This document shows positions 1-6,112 of a DNA stretch of 12,647 nt, one piece after another (position 1 is the first letter of the stretch; each line of letters begins with the position of its first letter). Origin of the DNA: SIG440 sp045645905 (lineage in GTDB: Bacteria > Bacillota > Clostridia > Monoglobales > Monoglobaceae); assembly GCA_045645905.1 (NCBI GenBank), contig JAZRJT010000010.1, forward strand, positions 1-12,647. The letters run 5' to 3'. Below the pieces are notes generated by a model, which did not search any database, was not told the DNA's origin, and saw only the letters and a program-made list of their open reading frames with translations. The translations under genes were made by a program, and so were the position numbers.

Positions 1-38
1 TTTAAAAATATTACACCATTTACATATATGGTATAGAA

Positions 39-66
39 AAATGAGACTGTGAAAACAGTCTCATTT
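39..66 (-). terminator. Rho-independent terminator of the minus-strand operon, possibly bidirectional
   Basis: A perfect 12-bp inverted repeat (39-50 with 55-66) encloses a 4-nt loop. It lies 3 nt beyond the stop codon of the last minus-strand gene. Read on the minus strand, the stem is followed by a short T-rich run (TTTTTCTATA) that includes its last bases. Read on the plus strand it is followed by TGTTTTATTTT, so it could also stop a plus-strand transcript coming from the left. Bases 1-38 show no gene I can support. Confidence 0.88.
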
Positions 67-69
67 GTT

Positions 70-546
70 TTATTTTATACTATATCCACCTTTAATCATT
101 ACAATTATATCGGTTTGAGCCTTTAAACCTCTGCCGTCAGCAACAGGAACAATCAGCAAATGGTTTGCCGGCATTGCTGTGCCGTTTGCCAAATCGGTGC
201 CCGCAGTAGTATCTGCAAGTCCGCCCTTTTCAGTGGCAATAATTTCAGCCTTGCCCATTCGCAAAATCAGTTCAGCTCCGGCAGAACAGATAATTTCGTC
301 CCCTTCCTTTGCCTCAACCACCACAAAGGTATTTGCCGCAGCACCTTCTTCTGTACCGCCCGAGGACAAGCCCGCAAGCTTACTGTCAATATACTGTTCT
401 ATCTTGGGCATAAGCACGTCTTCAATATATGATAGTGAAATTAATGGGTCATCATCCGTGCCCGGTTCTGCCAGAACAACAGTAAACATTGTGCAAAGGC
501 AAATCAATCCCGAAACAATCAAAAATCTAAGTCTACTTTTTTTCAT
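70..546 (-). CDS. Small secreted protein of unknown function
   Basis: A 158-residue protein of no function I can name. Residues 1-26 form a classical signal peptide: positive N-terminus (MKKSRLR), hydrophobic core at about 8-25, and a plausible cleavage site after VLA. No lipobox is evident, so it is probably exported as a soluble or wall-associated protein. Residues 36-60 look like an amphipathic helix, and 61-71 form a Gly/Ser/Glu linker. Residues 72-158 look like a compact beta-rich domain with the segments AELILRMGKAEII, GGLADTTAGTDL, PANHLLIVP and DGRGLKA. From memory, similar C-terminal domains occur in uncharacterised exported proteins of other Firmicutes; this is unverified. The ATG is preceded by GGAGG at 555-559 with an 8-nt spacer. 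It is the last gene of the operon, directly after mazF and before the terminator. Confidence 0.8.
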   Translation of the reverse strand: MKKSRLRFLIVSGLICLCTMFTVVLAEPGTDDDPLISLSYIEDVLMPKIEQYIDSKLAGLSSGGTEEGAAANTFVVVEAKEGDEIICSAGAELILRMGKAEIIATEKGGLADTTAGTDLANGTAMPANHLLIVPVADGRGLKAQTDIIVMIKGGYSIK

Positions 547-589
547 AATGTATTCCTCCGTATTTCTTTAGTCTGACATCATCTGTCCC

Positions 590-931
590 TTAAAGACCAA
601 AGCTTATTTCCAAAGCCTCGTTAACCCTTGACATAAGTTCATCATCAATATGACCTATCTTTTCTTTTAATCTTCTTTTGTCAATGGTTCGTATCTGCTC
701 GGCAAGCACCACAGAATCCTTTGAAAGCCCGTATTCATTGGCGTCAAGTTCAATATGTGTGGGCATTTTTGCCTTGTTTATCTGTGAAGTAATGGCAGTA
801 GCAATAACTGTGGGACTGTATTTATTGCCTATGTCATTCTGGATAATAAGTACAGGCCTCACTCCGCCCTGCTCCGAACCAACCACAGGGCTTAAATCTG
901 CATAATAAATATCTCCTCGTTTAATTATCAC
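590..931 (-). CDS. mazF: MazF/EndoA (NdoA)-type endoribonuclease toxin
   Basis: A 113-residue protein of the PemK/MazF family, which cleaves single-stranded mRNA at short sequence motifs. It is full length (B. subtilis EndoA is about 116 residues). The hallmark N-terminus KRGDIYYADLSPVVGSEQGG is present. Arg25 (GGVRPV) and Thr48 (TAITSQ) match the catalytic Arg and Thr of the B. subtilis enzyme, so it looks active. The start is GTG: an in-frame TGA lies three codons upstream, so no longer form is possible. A GGAG lies 11 nt before it. The usual Firmicutes order is alr, mazE, mazF. Here the gap to alr is only 111 nt, too short for a normal MazE antitoxin of about 80-95 residues. Only a 31-codon ORF overlaps the mazF start. 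The family assignment is firm; cellular control of the toxin is unknown. Confidence 0.95.
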   Translation of the reverse strand: MIIKRGDIYYADLSPVVGSEQGGVRPVLIIQNDIGNKYSPTVIATAITSQINKAKMPTHIELDANEYGLSKDSVVLAEQIRTIDKRRLKEKIGHIDDELMSRVNEALEISFGL

Positions 932-1016
932 GATAATTCACACTCCGCAAGTATTCAAGAATTGGTGCGGGAACATGATATCTGTTGCCATCACGCACAT
1001 TCAATCCTTGGTACAT
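921..1016 (-). CDS. Candidate 31-residue micro-ORF between alr and mazF
   Basis: An ATG-started 31-codon frame fills most of the alr-mazF gap and its TAA lies 9 nt inside mazF, so translation could be coupled. Its composition is protein-like, with segments such as NVRDGNRYHVPAPILEYLRS. The frame stays open upstream into the alr 3' end, where another possible start is TTG. No good Shine-Dalgarno site precedes the ATG. It has no resemblance I can see to MazE/EndoAI ribbon-helix-helix antitoxins. It could be a degenerate antitoxin remnant, a small regulatory peptide, or chance. I report it as a weak candidate because this is where the antitoxin is expected. Confidence 0.2.
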   Translation of the reverse strand: MYQGLNVRDGNRYHVPAPILEYLRSVNYRDN

Positions 1017-1042
1017 TATACGCAAAGTATGAAATTTTGGCT

Positions 1043-2209
1043 CTATGTATCCAGAAGATAATTAACAGCTTCTGTCACTTCGCCGTCCCTGATATAAATG
1101 CGCGGAACACGGCGCCCCACCGCACAAACAAGTTCATACCCGATTGTGCCGATAAGCTCTGCCGTATTCTCAGCAGAAAACTTACCCGAGCCGCCAAACA
1201 AGATAACCTCGTCACCGACATTTATATTATTAACCGCAGTTGCGTCAATCATACATTGATCCATACAAATTCTTCCTATCTGTTTTGTTTCCTGACCGCA
1301 AACGCATACAACCGCCTTGTTTGAAAGGCTGCGCATAAAGCCATCAGCATAGCCGACAGATACTGTTGCAATTTTTGATTTTTTACTTAAAGTATAGGTT
1401 CTGCCATAACTGAGTGTCGAGCCTTCATCAAGCATCTTTATATGACTTACCCTCGATTTAAAGGTCATAGCAGGCAATAAATCAATCGTCGACTTATCAA
1501 AGTCGGTGGATGGATAAATGCCATAAAGAATTATTCCTGCACGCACCATATCAAGATGCATCTCAGGAAATTTGATAAGACCTGCACTATTGCAGATATG
1601 CTTTAACGGGATTTTCAAACCTCTTTCTTCAAGGCTTTGCACAACCGCCATGAAACGTTTAAACTGTCCTTGGGTATAATCGTCAGCATCCTCATCAGCC
1701 ACAGCAAGATGTGAAAACAGACCTTCAATTTCGATTCCGGGAAGCTGTGAAATCTTTAAAATTTCATCTATTGTATTATAGTCTTCGGCAAGAAAACCTA
1801 TTCTTGACATTCCCGTATCAAGCTTAATGTGCACCTTTGCTGTCTTTCCCGAAGCCACAGCCGCCATCGACAGTTTATCTGCAAATGAATAGTCCGACAC
1901 TGCGGGCATTATATCAAAGTCTATCAGTTTTTTTATATCAGATTCGGGTGAATTACCAAGAACAAGAACAGGCACACCAAAGCCTGCCTTCCTCAGTTCC
2001 ACTGCCTCGTCAGCAAAGGCAACCGCCAATTGGTTGGCACCGTTTTTCAACAACACCTTTGCCGTCTGACAAACACCATGACCATAGGCATTTGCCTTTA
2101 CCACGCCCATCAAAAGCGTACCCTTTGACAATTTCTTCTTTATTTCTGATGTATTGTGTCCTATAGCATCCAAATCAATCTCTGCCCAGACTCTTAAATC
2201 GGTTGTCAT
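1043..2209 (-). CDS. alr: Alanine racemase (PLP-dependent)
   Basis: Converts L-alanine to D-alanine for peptidoglycan in the cytoplasm. The 388-residue length is typical. The N-terminal barrel starts WAEIDLDAIGHN and carries the PLP lysine Lys38 in VVKANAYGHG. Arg136 sits in the DTGMSRIG motif. The second catalytic residue, Tyr268, is in LSYGRTYT at the domain junction, followed by SVGYADGF and GRICMDQ (Met316, Asp317) in the C-terminal beta domain. The ATG is preceded by GAGATGG with a short spacer, and the gap to the upstream acpS-nnrD stop codon is 14 nt, so the two are probably co-transcribed. Position next to acpS/nnrD and mazF matches the widespread Firmicutes arrangement. No catalytic residue is missing. 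Confidence 0.97.
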   Translation of the reverse strand: MTTDLRVWAEIDLDAIGHNTSEIKKKLSKGTLLMGVVKANAYGHGVCQTAKVLLKNGANQLAVAFADEAVELRKAGFGVPVLVLGNSPESDIKKLIDFDIMPAVSDYSFADKLSMAAVASGKTAKVHIKLDTGMSRIGFLAEDYNTIDEILKISQLPGIEIEGLFSHLAVADEDADDYTQGQFKRFMAVVQSLEERGLKIPLKHICNSAGLIKFPEMHLDMVRAGIILYGIYPSTDFDKSTIDLLPAMTFKSRVSHIKMLDEGSTLSYGRTYTLSKKSKIATVSVGYADGFMRSLSNKAVVCVCGQETKQIGRICMDQCMIDATAVNNINVGDEVILFGGSGKFSAENTAELIGTIGYELVCAVGRRVPRIYIRDGEVTEAVNYLLDT

Positions 2210-2223
2210 TTTACCATCTCTTT

Positions 2224-3441
2224 TTACAAATTTTCGAGTTCGTCCGCAATTGCAAAGGCTGTATAATCTGCCACATCCCCTGCAACAAGGCCGTGAATTC
2301 CAAATTTCTCTGCCGCCATATCACCAGCTTTTCCGTGAATATATGCACCTAAAACCGCCGCATCAAACACTTCGAGCCCTTGACCGAGAAATGCACCAAC
2401 AACGCCCGAAAGCACATCTCCTGTGCCTCCCGTTGCCATACCGGGATTCCCCGTATGATTAATCTTTACATTACCACTACCGTCTGCAATTACAGTTTCG
2501 TTGCCCTTAAGCAAAACAGTAATACCGTATTTTTTTGCAAACTCCGTCGCAACTGCCGCACGGTTTTGCTGAACTTCTTCTGTCGAAAGCCTTGCCAGCC
2601 GTGACATCTCGCCGGGATGGGGTGTAATAACTACGTCACACGCCTTACCTCCCAGAATATCACAATTTTTGCCAAGAGCGTTAAGCCCGTCTGCATCTAT
2701 AACCAGCTTTCCTTTATAATCAGAAAGCAAGGTTTTCAGTATACTGTGTATATCACCGTTTTGCCCCAAACCGGGGCCAAAAACTACAGCATCGGCTTTG
2801 TTTGCGTATTCCAGAATGGTTCCAATTGATGCATCGGTTATTATTCCATCATTAGCTTTCAGCGAAGCAGTCATTGCCTCGGGTAACATACAGGCAACAA
2901 TATGCCTTTCACTTTCGGTCGTTCCAATAGTTACAAGCCCAATTCCACTCCGCAACGCTCCCTTTGCAGCAAGATATGCTGCTCCTGTCATACCACGGCT
3001 GCCGGCAACAACAAACAGCCTTCCGCAGCTACCTTTATGTGCATCAATGCAGCGCTTTGGAATAAGCTCCTTCATTTCTGCATTTCGTATCCTATTGCAC
3101 CCGTCCTCACCGCAAACAACCGCCACCGCGCTTGTTTTGTTGTGAGAAATAGTGAGAGATACCTTCTGCCATTCTCCGCGAAAAACAACAACCGGTGCTC
3201 CAAGGCTATCGTGTTCTACAGAAATCTCTGCAAGCTCAAGCCCTCTTATTCCTGTTTTTTTATACTTGACAAATGCCTCCTTGGCAGCATAGAATCCGGC
3301 TAAGGTTTCCATTCTTTCGCCCGATTTCCTGAAATGCTCCAACTCAGCCAATGAGAACACCTTTTCGATAAAATGCGGATTTTTCTCAACAGCCTTTTTT
3401 ATTCTCTCAATTTCGATTATATCAACGCCGCAGTTTATCAT
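2224..3441 (-). CDS. Fused holo-ACP synthase / ADP-dependent NAD(P)H-hydrate dehydratase
   Basis: One 405-residue frame carries two enzymes. Residues 1 to about 115 are AcpS, which transfers 4'-phosphopantetheine from CoA to acyl carrier protein: GVDIIEIERI near the N-terminus with the metal-binding Asp7, AGFYAAKEAF with Glu55, and LTISHN at 97-101. Residues from about 123 to 405 are the NnrD (YjeF C-terminal, ribokinase-like) dehydratase, which repairs hydrated NAD(P)H using ADP: GSRGMTGAA at 147-155, GPGLG at 222-226, DADGLN at 249-254, TPHPGEM at 273-279, and NPGMATGGTGDVLSG at 332-346 with the catalytic-type Asp342. The NnrE epimerase domain that is often fused to NnrD is absent: the linker is only about 10-15 residues. 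An AGGA lies 14 nt before Met123, too far to suggest a good internal start. The ATG overlaps the upstream stop codon (ATGA, 3438-3441), indicating translational coupling. Both halves look catalytically intact. Confidence 0.95.
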   Translation of the reverse strand: MINCGVDIIEIERIKKAVEKNPHFIEKVFSLAELEHFRKSGERMETLAGFYAAKEAFVKYKKTGIRGLELAEISVEHDSLGAPVVVFRGEWQKVSLTISHNKTSAVAVVCGEDGCNRIRNAEMKELIPKRCIDAHKGSCGRLFVVAGSRGMTGAAYLAAKGALRSGIGLVTIGTTESERHIVACMLPEAMTASLKANDGIITDASIGTILEYANKADAVVFGPGLGQNGDIHSILKTLLSDYKGKLVIDADGLNALGKNCDILGGKACDVVITPHPGEMSRLARLSTEEVQQNRAAVATEFAKKYGITVLLKGNETVIADGSGNVKINHTGNPGMATGGTGDVLSGVVGAFLGQGLEVFDAAVLGAYIHGKAGDMAAEKFGIHGLVAGDVADYTAFAIADELENL

Positions 3442-3956
3442 CTTTTAGGACTGAATTTCTCGATGTTATTAATCATCTTTTCCGAAGGGCTGAAAATCAG
3501 CATTGTCTTTACGCAGTCGCTCATATACACCACAAAATAGTTGCTGTCTGAATTCTTTTCAGCGGCCGCATAAATCTTCTTTACTGAAATATCTGAAAGA
3601 TATCTGTTAAAATCGTCTCGTTCTGTGCCACAAACGCCATACGCTTCAAGCCCTGTAACTTTAGCAGTCGTCAGCTTTTTTCTGTTTCTGCGGTTTATAA
3701 TCTTATCAACATCAATTTCGGTATTAATCATTGAATATTCAAACTCTACATTCTGTGAAACCACAAGGCGATATGCAAGATAAAATACCCCTATTGCCAA
3801 AAAAGGTGCAATCCCCATAAGGATTGGAAGCACCGACGGAAGAACTGCAGTTATGATAAATGCAGCCAACACGCTGAGCAAGACAATACCGAATGATGCC
3901 GCAATACTCTTAAAATCTCTCTTTCTTTCAACTATTTCCTCGATAAAAATATCCAT
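3438..3956 (-). CDS. Two-helix membrane protein with a C-terminal cytosolic domain (DUF6106-like)
   Basis: A 172-residue protein of unknown function. A charged N-terminus (about 1-16, IEEIVERKRDFK) is followed by two hydrophobic segments at about 18-40 and 43-66, then a soluble domain at about 70-172. The segment FEYSMINTEIDVDKIINRRNRKKL (given here as its two ends: FEYSMINTEIDVDK and IINRRNRKKL), then VTGLEAY, resembles the start of small PH-like membrane-associated domains in clostridial proteins. I recall a family named DUF6106 with this layout, but that name is from memory and unchecked. A strong AAGGAGGG site (3965-3972) lies 9 nt before the ATG. It sits 18 nt after the glycosyltransferase gene and overlaps the acpS-nnrD start by 4 nt, so it is firmly inside the operon. 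Confidence 0.85.
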   Translation of the reverse strand: MDIFIEEIVERKRDFKSIAASFGIVLLSVLAAFIITAVLPSVLPILMGIAPFLAIGVFYLAYRLVVSQNVEFEYSMINTEIDVDKIINRRNRKKLTTAKVTGLEAYGVCGTERDDFNRYLSDISVKKIYAAAEKNSDSNYFVVYMSDCVKTMLIFSPSEKMINNIEKFSPKR

Positions 3957-3974
3957 TATAAAATCCCTCCTTGG

Positions 3975-5207
3975 TTATTTATCCTTACTTTGGTGTGGTG
4001 TATGAAACCACTCCTTGTCGTCCTTCTTTAAAATTCCCATAATTCCCACGGGAATCCAGGTCACAAGATAAACTGCAAAACCCCAGGCGTTTTTTATCAC
4101 ATTACGGTCAAGCCGCCTGTCGTTGTACAGCCCCGCAAGAATAAGAAAAATATTACCGAATACCAGCACTGTAAGCAACAAAAACTTCCAGGGCTCAGTC
4201 CACATTCCGCAAAACAATTCAAACCAAATCGACTTTTCAGGAGCTATAAACATCATTGCATACACTGCAGTAAAGAATACCGCCGTAACGGGATAAAGCG
4301 TATCACCCCAGAAATTCATAAGCATATGAAGTGCCGATGCCGATTTTTCTTCAAAACCCTTTTTCATCAAAGGCTTTACATAGTGGGACGCCACATCAGC
4401 AAGCCCCTGCATCCACCGTTGTCTTTGCCTTATAGATGTATCAAGGCGGGTAGGCTTTTCATCATAGACAACTGCATTGTGTGCCCATCCAACCTTAATA
4501 TCGCTTAGCGCCAGTTTAAGTGTAAATTCGGTATCCTCGGCAAGACAGGTTGCCCCCCAACCGAATTTTTTTATCAGCTCACTTTCAACAGCAAAGCCCG
4601 TGCCGCCAAGTCTGCAGCCTAAATCAAGATTTCCTCTTGATAATTGTGCTAGGCGGTTGTTAATCCAATACCACAAAGAATATGAAAATGTCAGCCATGA
4701 ATCGGTGGGATTTTTACTGTCAAGATATCCCTGAACCGCACGGTAGCCTTCATTTATTTTATCATTCATATGAATCAGGAAATCGCCTTCAACCAGATTA
4801 TCTGCATCAAACACGCAAATGTACTCAAACTGTTTCTCAAGGGCAAAAATACGTTCAAATGCAAATTCCATTGCATAGCCCTTACCCCGTTTTGATGTGT
4901 CAAAACGTTCAAGCACGGTTGCACCTGCCATCCGAGCCTTTTCTGCCGTGTGGTCATCACAGTTGTCTGCAACAACAAAAACCTGAAAGCATTCCTTTGG
5001 ATAGTTAAGATTATTTAAACTTTCAACAATCTCGGCAATAACATTTTCTTCATTATGTGCCGCAACCAGCAAGGCAAAAGAATGATTTGTATTCACTTTT
5101 CTTTCTTTACTTGAAACCTTCAGCGAAAAAAGGGCAACAGCAAAATAATAGCACCCTATAAAAAACAATATAAGCTGACAAATCTCAATCAAAACCTTAA
5201 TCAACAA
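3975..5207 (-). CDS. Membrane-bound family 2 glycosyltransferase
   Basis: A 410-residue processive-type GT2 enzyme that probably uses a nucleotide sugar at the cytoplasmic face to build an envelope glycan or glycolipid; the product cannot be told from sequence. One N-terminal helix (about 5-29) precedes a GT-A domain: LLVAAHNEEN (about 46-55), CVFDADN with the Asp-x-Asp at 134-136, LAEDTEF (222-228) with the likely base region, and the QxxRW motif QRQRWMQG (261-268). C-terminal helices lie at about 293-321, 340-360 and 373-393, and the end EWFHTPH resembles cellulose-synthase-like enzymes. The frame is open back to a TTG at 5252, but a good promoter (5258-5286) would start transcription at about that base. 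I therefore prefer the TTG at 5207 (or 5204), with AAAGG at 5219-5223 before it. First gene of the minus-strand operon. Confidence 0.92.
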   Translation of the reverse strand: MLIKVLIEICQLILFFIGCYYFAVALFSLKVSSKERKVNTNHSFALLVAAHNEENVIAEIVESLNNLNYPKECFQVFVVADNCDDHTAEKARMAGATVLERFDTSKRGKGYAMEFAFERIFALEKQFEYICVFDADNLVEGDFLIHMNDKINEGYRAVQGYLDSKNPTDSWLTFSYSLWYWINNRLAQLSRGNLDLGCRLGGTGFAVESELIKKFGWGATCLAEDTEFTLKLALSDIKVGWAHNAVVYDEKPTRLDTSIRQRQRWMQGLADVASHYVKPLMKKGFEEKSASALHMLMNFWGDTLYPVTAVFFTAVYAMMFIAPEKSIWFELFCGMWTEPWKFLLLTVLVFGNIFLILAGLYNDRRLDRNVIKNAWGFAVYLVTWIPVGIMGILKKDDKEWFHTPHQSKDK

Positions 5208-5257
5208 TCTTACGTCAACCTTTCGATTATAAAAATTCGCACTATAATTCAATTTAT

Positions 5258-5286
5258 ATTATACATTATGTGACAAATAATTTCAA
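5258..5286 (-). promoter_or_regulatory. Sigma-A-type promoter of the minus-strand operon
   Basis: On the minus strand, TTGAAA (5281-5286) and a perfect TATAAT (5258-5263) are separated by exactly 17 nt. Transcription would begin near 5250-5252, leaving a leader of about 45 nt to the preferred TTG start of the glycosyltransferase gene. No operator or leader structure is evident. Confidence 0.75.
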
Positions 5287-5365
5287 TAGATTTGCAAAAA
5301 GTTTTTTCACTCAACCGCACCCGTGCATATAATAAAAATAAATTTAAATATTTTGCAGAATTTCC

Positions 5366-5394
5366 TTTACTATAATCAAACTTTGGTGTATAAT
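5366..5394 (+). promoter_or_regulatory. Sigma-A-type promoter of the cysE-led operon
   Basis: TTTACT (5366-5371) and a perfect TATAAT (5389-5394) are separated by 17 nt. Transcription would start near 5401, giving a leader of only about 34 nt before cysE. That is too short for a T-box or SAM riboswitch, both of which are known to control sulfur genes in Firmicutes. A second TATAAT-like box at 5371-5376 lacks a well-spaced -35. The rest of the divergent spacer is AT-rich with no other feature I can support. Confidence 0.7.
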
Positions 5395-5434
5395 ATTATA
5401 TGTATGCAAATTAATCCGTTATGAGGTTCATTAT

Positions 5435-6112
5435 ATGGTTTTTTTTAAAACTTTAAAAGAAGAGATTACTCTTGTTTTCGAGCGTGACCCTGCCGCACGA
5501 AGCAAATGGCAGGTACTCTTTCTTTACCCCGGAGTAAAAGCCGTGCTAAGCTATCGTCTTGCACACAAGCTATACTGCAAGGGGCATTACTTTCTTGCCG
5601 ATTGGGTATCAAAACGTGCCCGTCGCAAAACAGGTATTGAAATTCATCCCGCAGCACAGATAGGTAAGGGACTGTTTATTGAGCACGGTATGGGCGTTGT
5701 TATCGGCGAAACCACCATTATCGGCGAAAACTGTACCCTTTATCAGGGCGTGACACTTGGTGGTACCGGTAAAGACAAGGGCAAACGTCATCCAACCATC
5801 GGTAACAATGTTACCATCGGCAGCGGCGCAAAGGTTCTTGGGCCATTCACAGTTGGCGACAACAGTAAAATTGCCGCAAATGCTGTGGTACTTAATGAAA
5901 TTCCACCCAACAGCACTTGTGTGGGTGTTCCCGCTCACATTGTAAAGCGCGATAATGTAAAGGTTGCGCCTGCTAAAATCGACCTTGACCAGATTCATAT
6001 TCCTGACCCTGTGTCAATGGAGCTTTGCAAGCTACGTGTCGACCTTGAACGCCTTAAAACACAATTTGAAGATACTCAACAAAAAGGAGAGAAAAGCAAT
6101 GAAAGTCTTTAA
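5435..6112 (+). CDS. cysE: Serine O-acetyltransferase
   Basis: Makes O-acetyl-L-serine from serine and acetyl-CoA, the first step of cysteine synthesis; cytoplasmic. The 225-residue length fits the short Gram-positive form. A helical N-terminal part with RDPAAR (17-22) is followed by a left-handed beta-helix of hexapeptide repeats from about 68: IHPAAQIGKG with His71, FIEHGMGVVIGET with His84, LYQGVTLGGTG (103-112), KRHPTIG with His119, and VGVPAHIVKR closing the helix at about 163-172. His and Asp residues of the active site are present. The C-terminal tail (about 185-225) is a charged helix. TGAGG (5422-5426) lies 8 nt before the ATG. The 3' end overlaps cysS by 14 nt, which suggests coupled translation. 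cysK, whose substrate it makes, lies farther down the same strand at 10788. Confidence 0.97.
   Translation: MVFFKTLKEEITLVFERDPAARSKWQVLFLYPGVKAVLSYRLAHKLYCKGHYFLADWVSKRARRKTGIEIHPAAQIGKGLFIEHGMGVVIGETTIIGENCTLYQGVTLGGTGKDKGKRHPTIGNNVTIGSGAKVLGPFTVGDNSKIAANAVVLNEIPPNSTCVGVPAHIVKRDNVKVAPAKIDLDQIHIPDPVSMELCKLRVDLERLKTQFEDTQQKGEKSNESL

Noticed and set aside
962..1324. Plus-strand open frame opposite the alr 3' end
   Set aside because: It is mostly antisense to conserved alr codons and looks like a shadow. I considered it because it covers the missing-antitoxin gap, but it shows no MazE-like features.
3063..3075. Internal start that would make NnrD separately from the AcpS fusion
   Set aside because: The nearest AGGA lies 14 nt before Met123 (first base 3075), too far for efficient initiation. 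It cannot be fully excluded.
2798..3303. Overlapping plus-strand open frames opposite acpS-nnrD
   Set aside because: Shadows of the conserved fusion protein on the other strand, with no supporting start signals.
5395..5434. T-box or other riboswitch before cysE
   Set aside because: The leader from the predicted transcript start is about 34 nt, far too short, and there is no specifier stem or terminator hairpin.
5964..6098. 45-residue N-terminal extension of CysS
   Set aside because: It lies inside cysE in another frame, has no ribosome site, and the standard family N-terminus begins at the well-placed ATG 6099.
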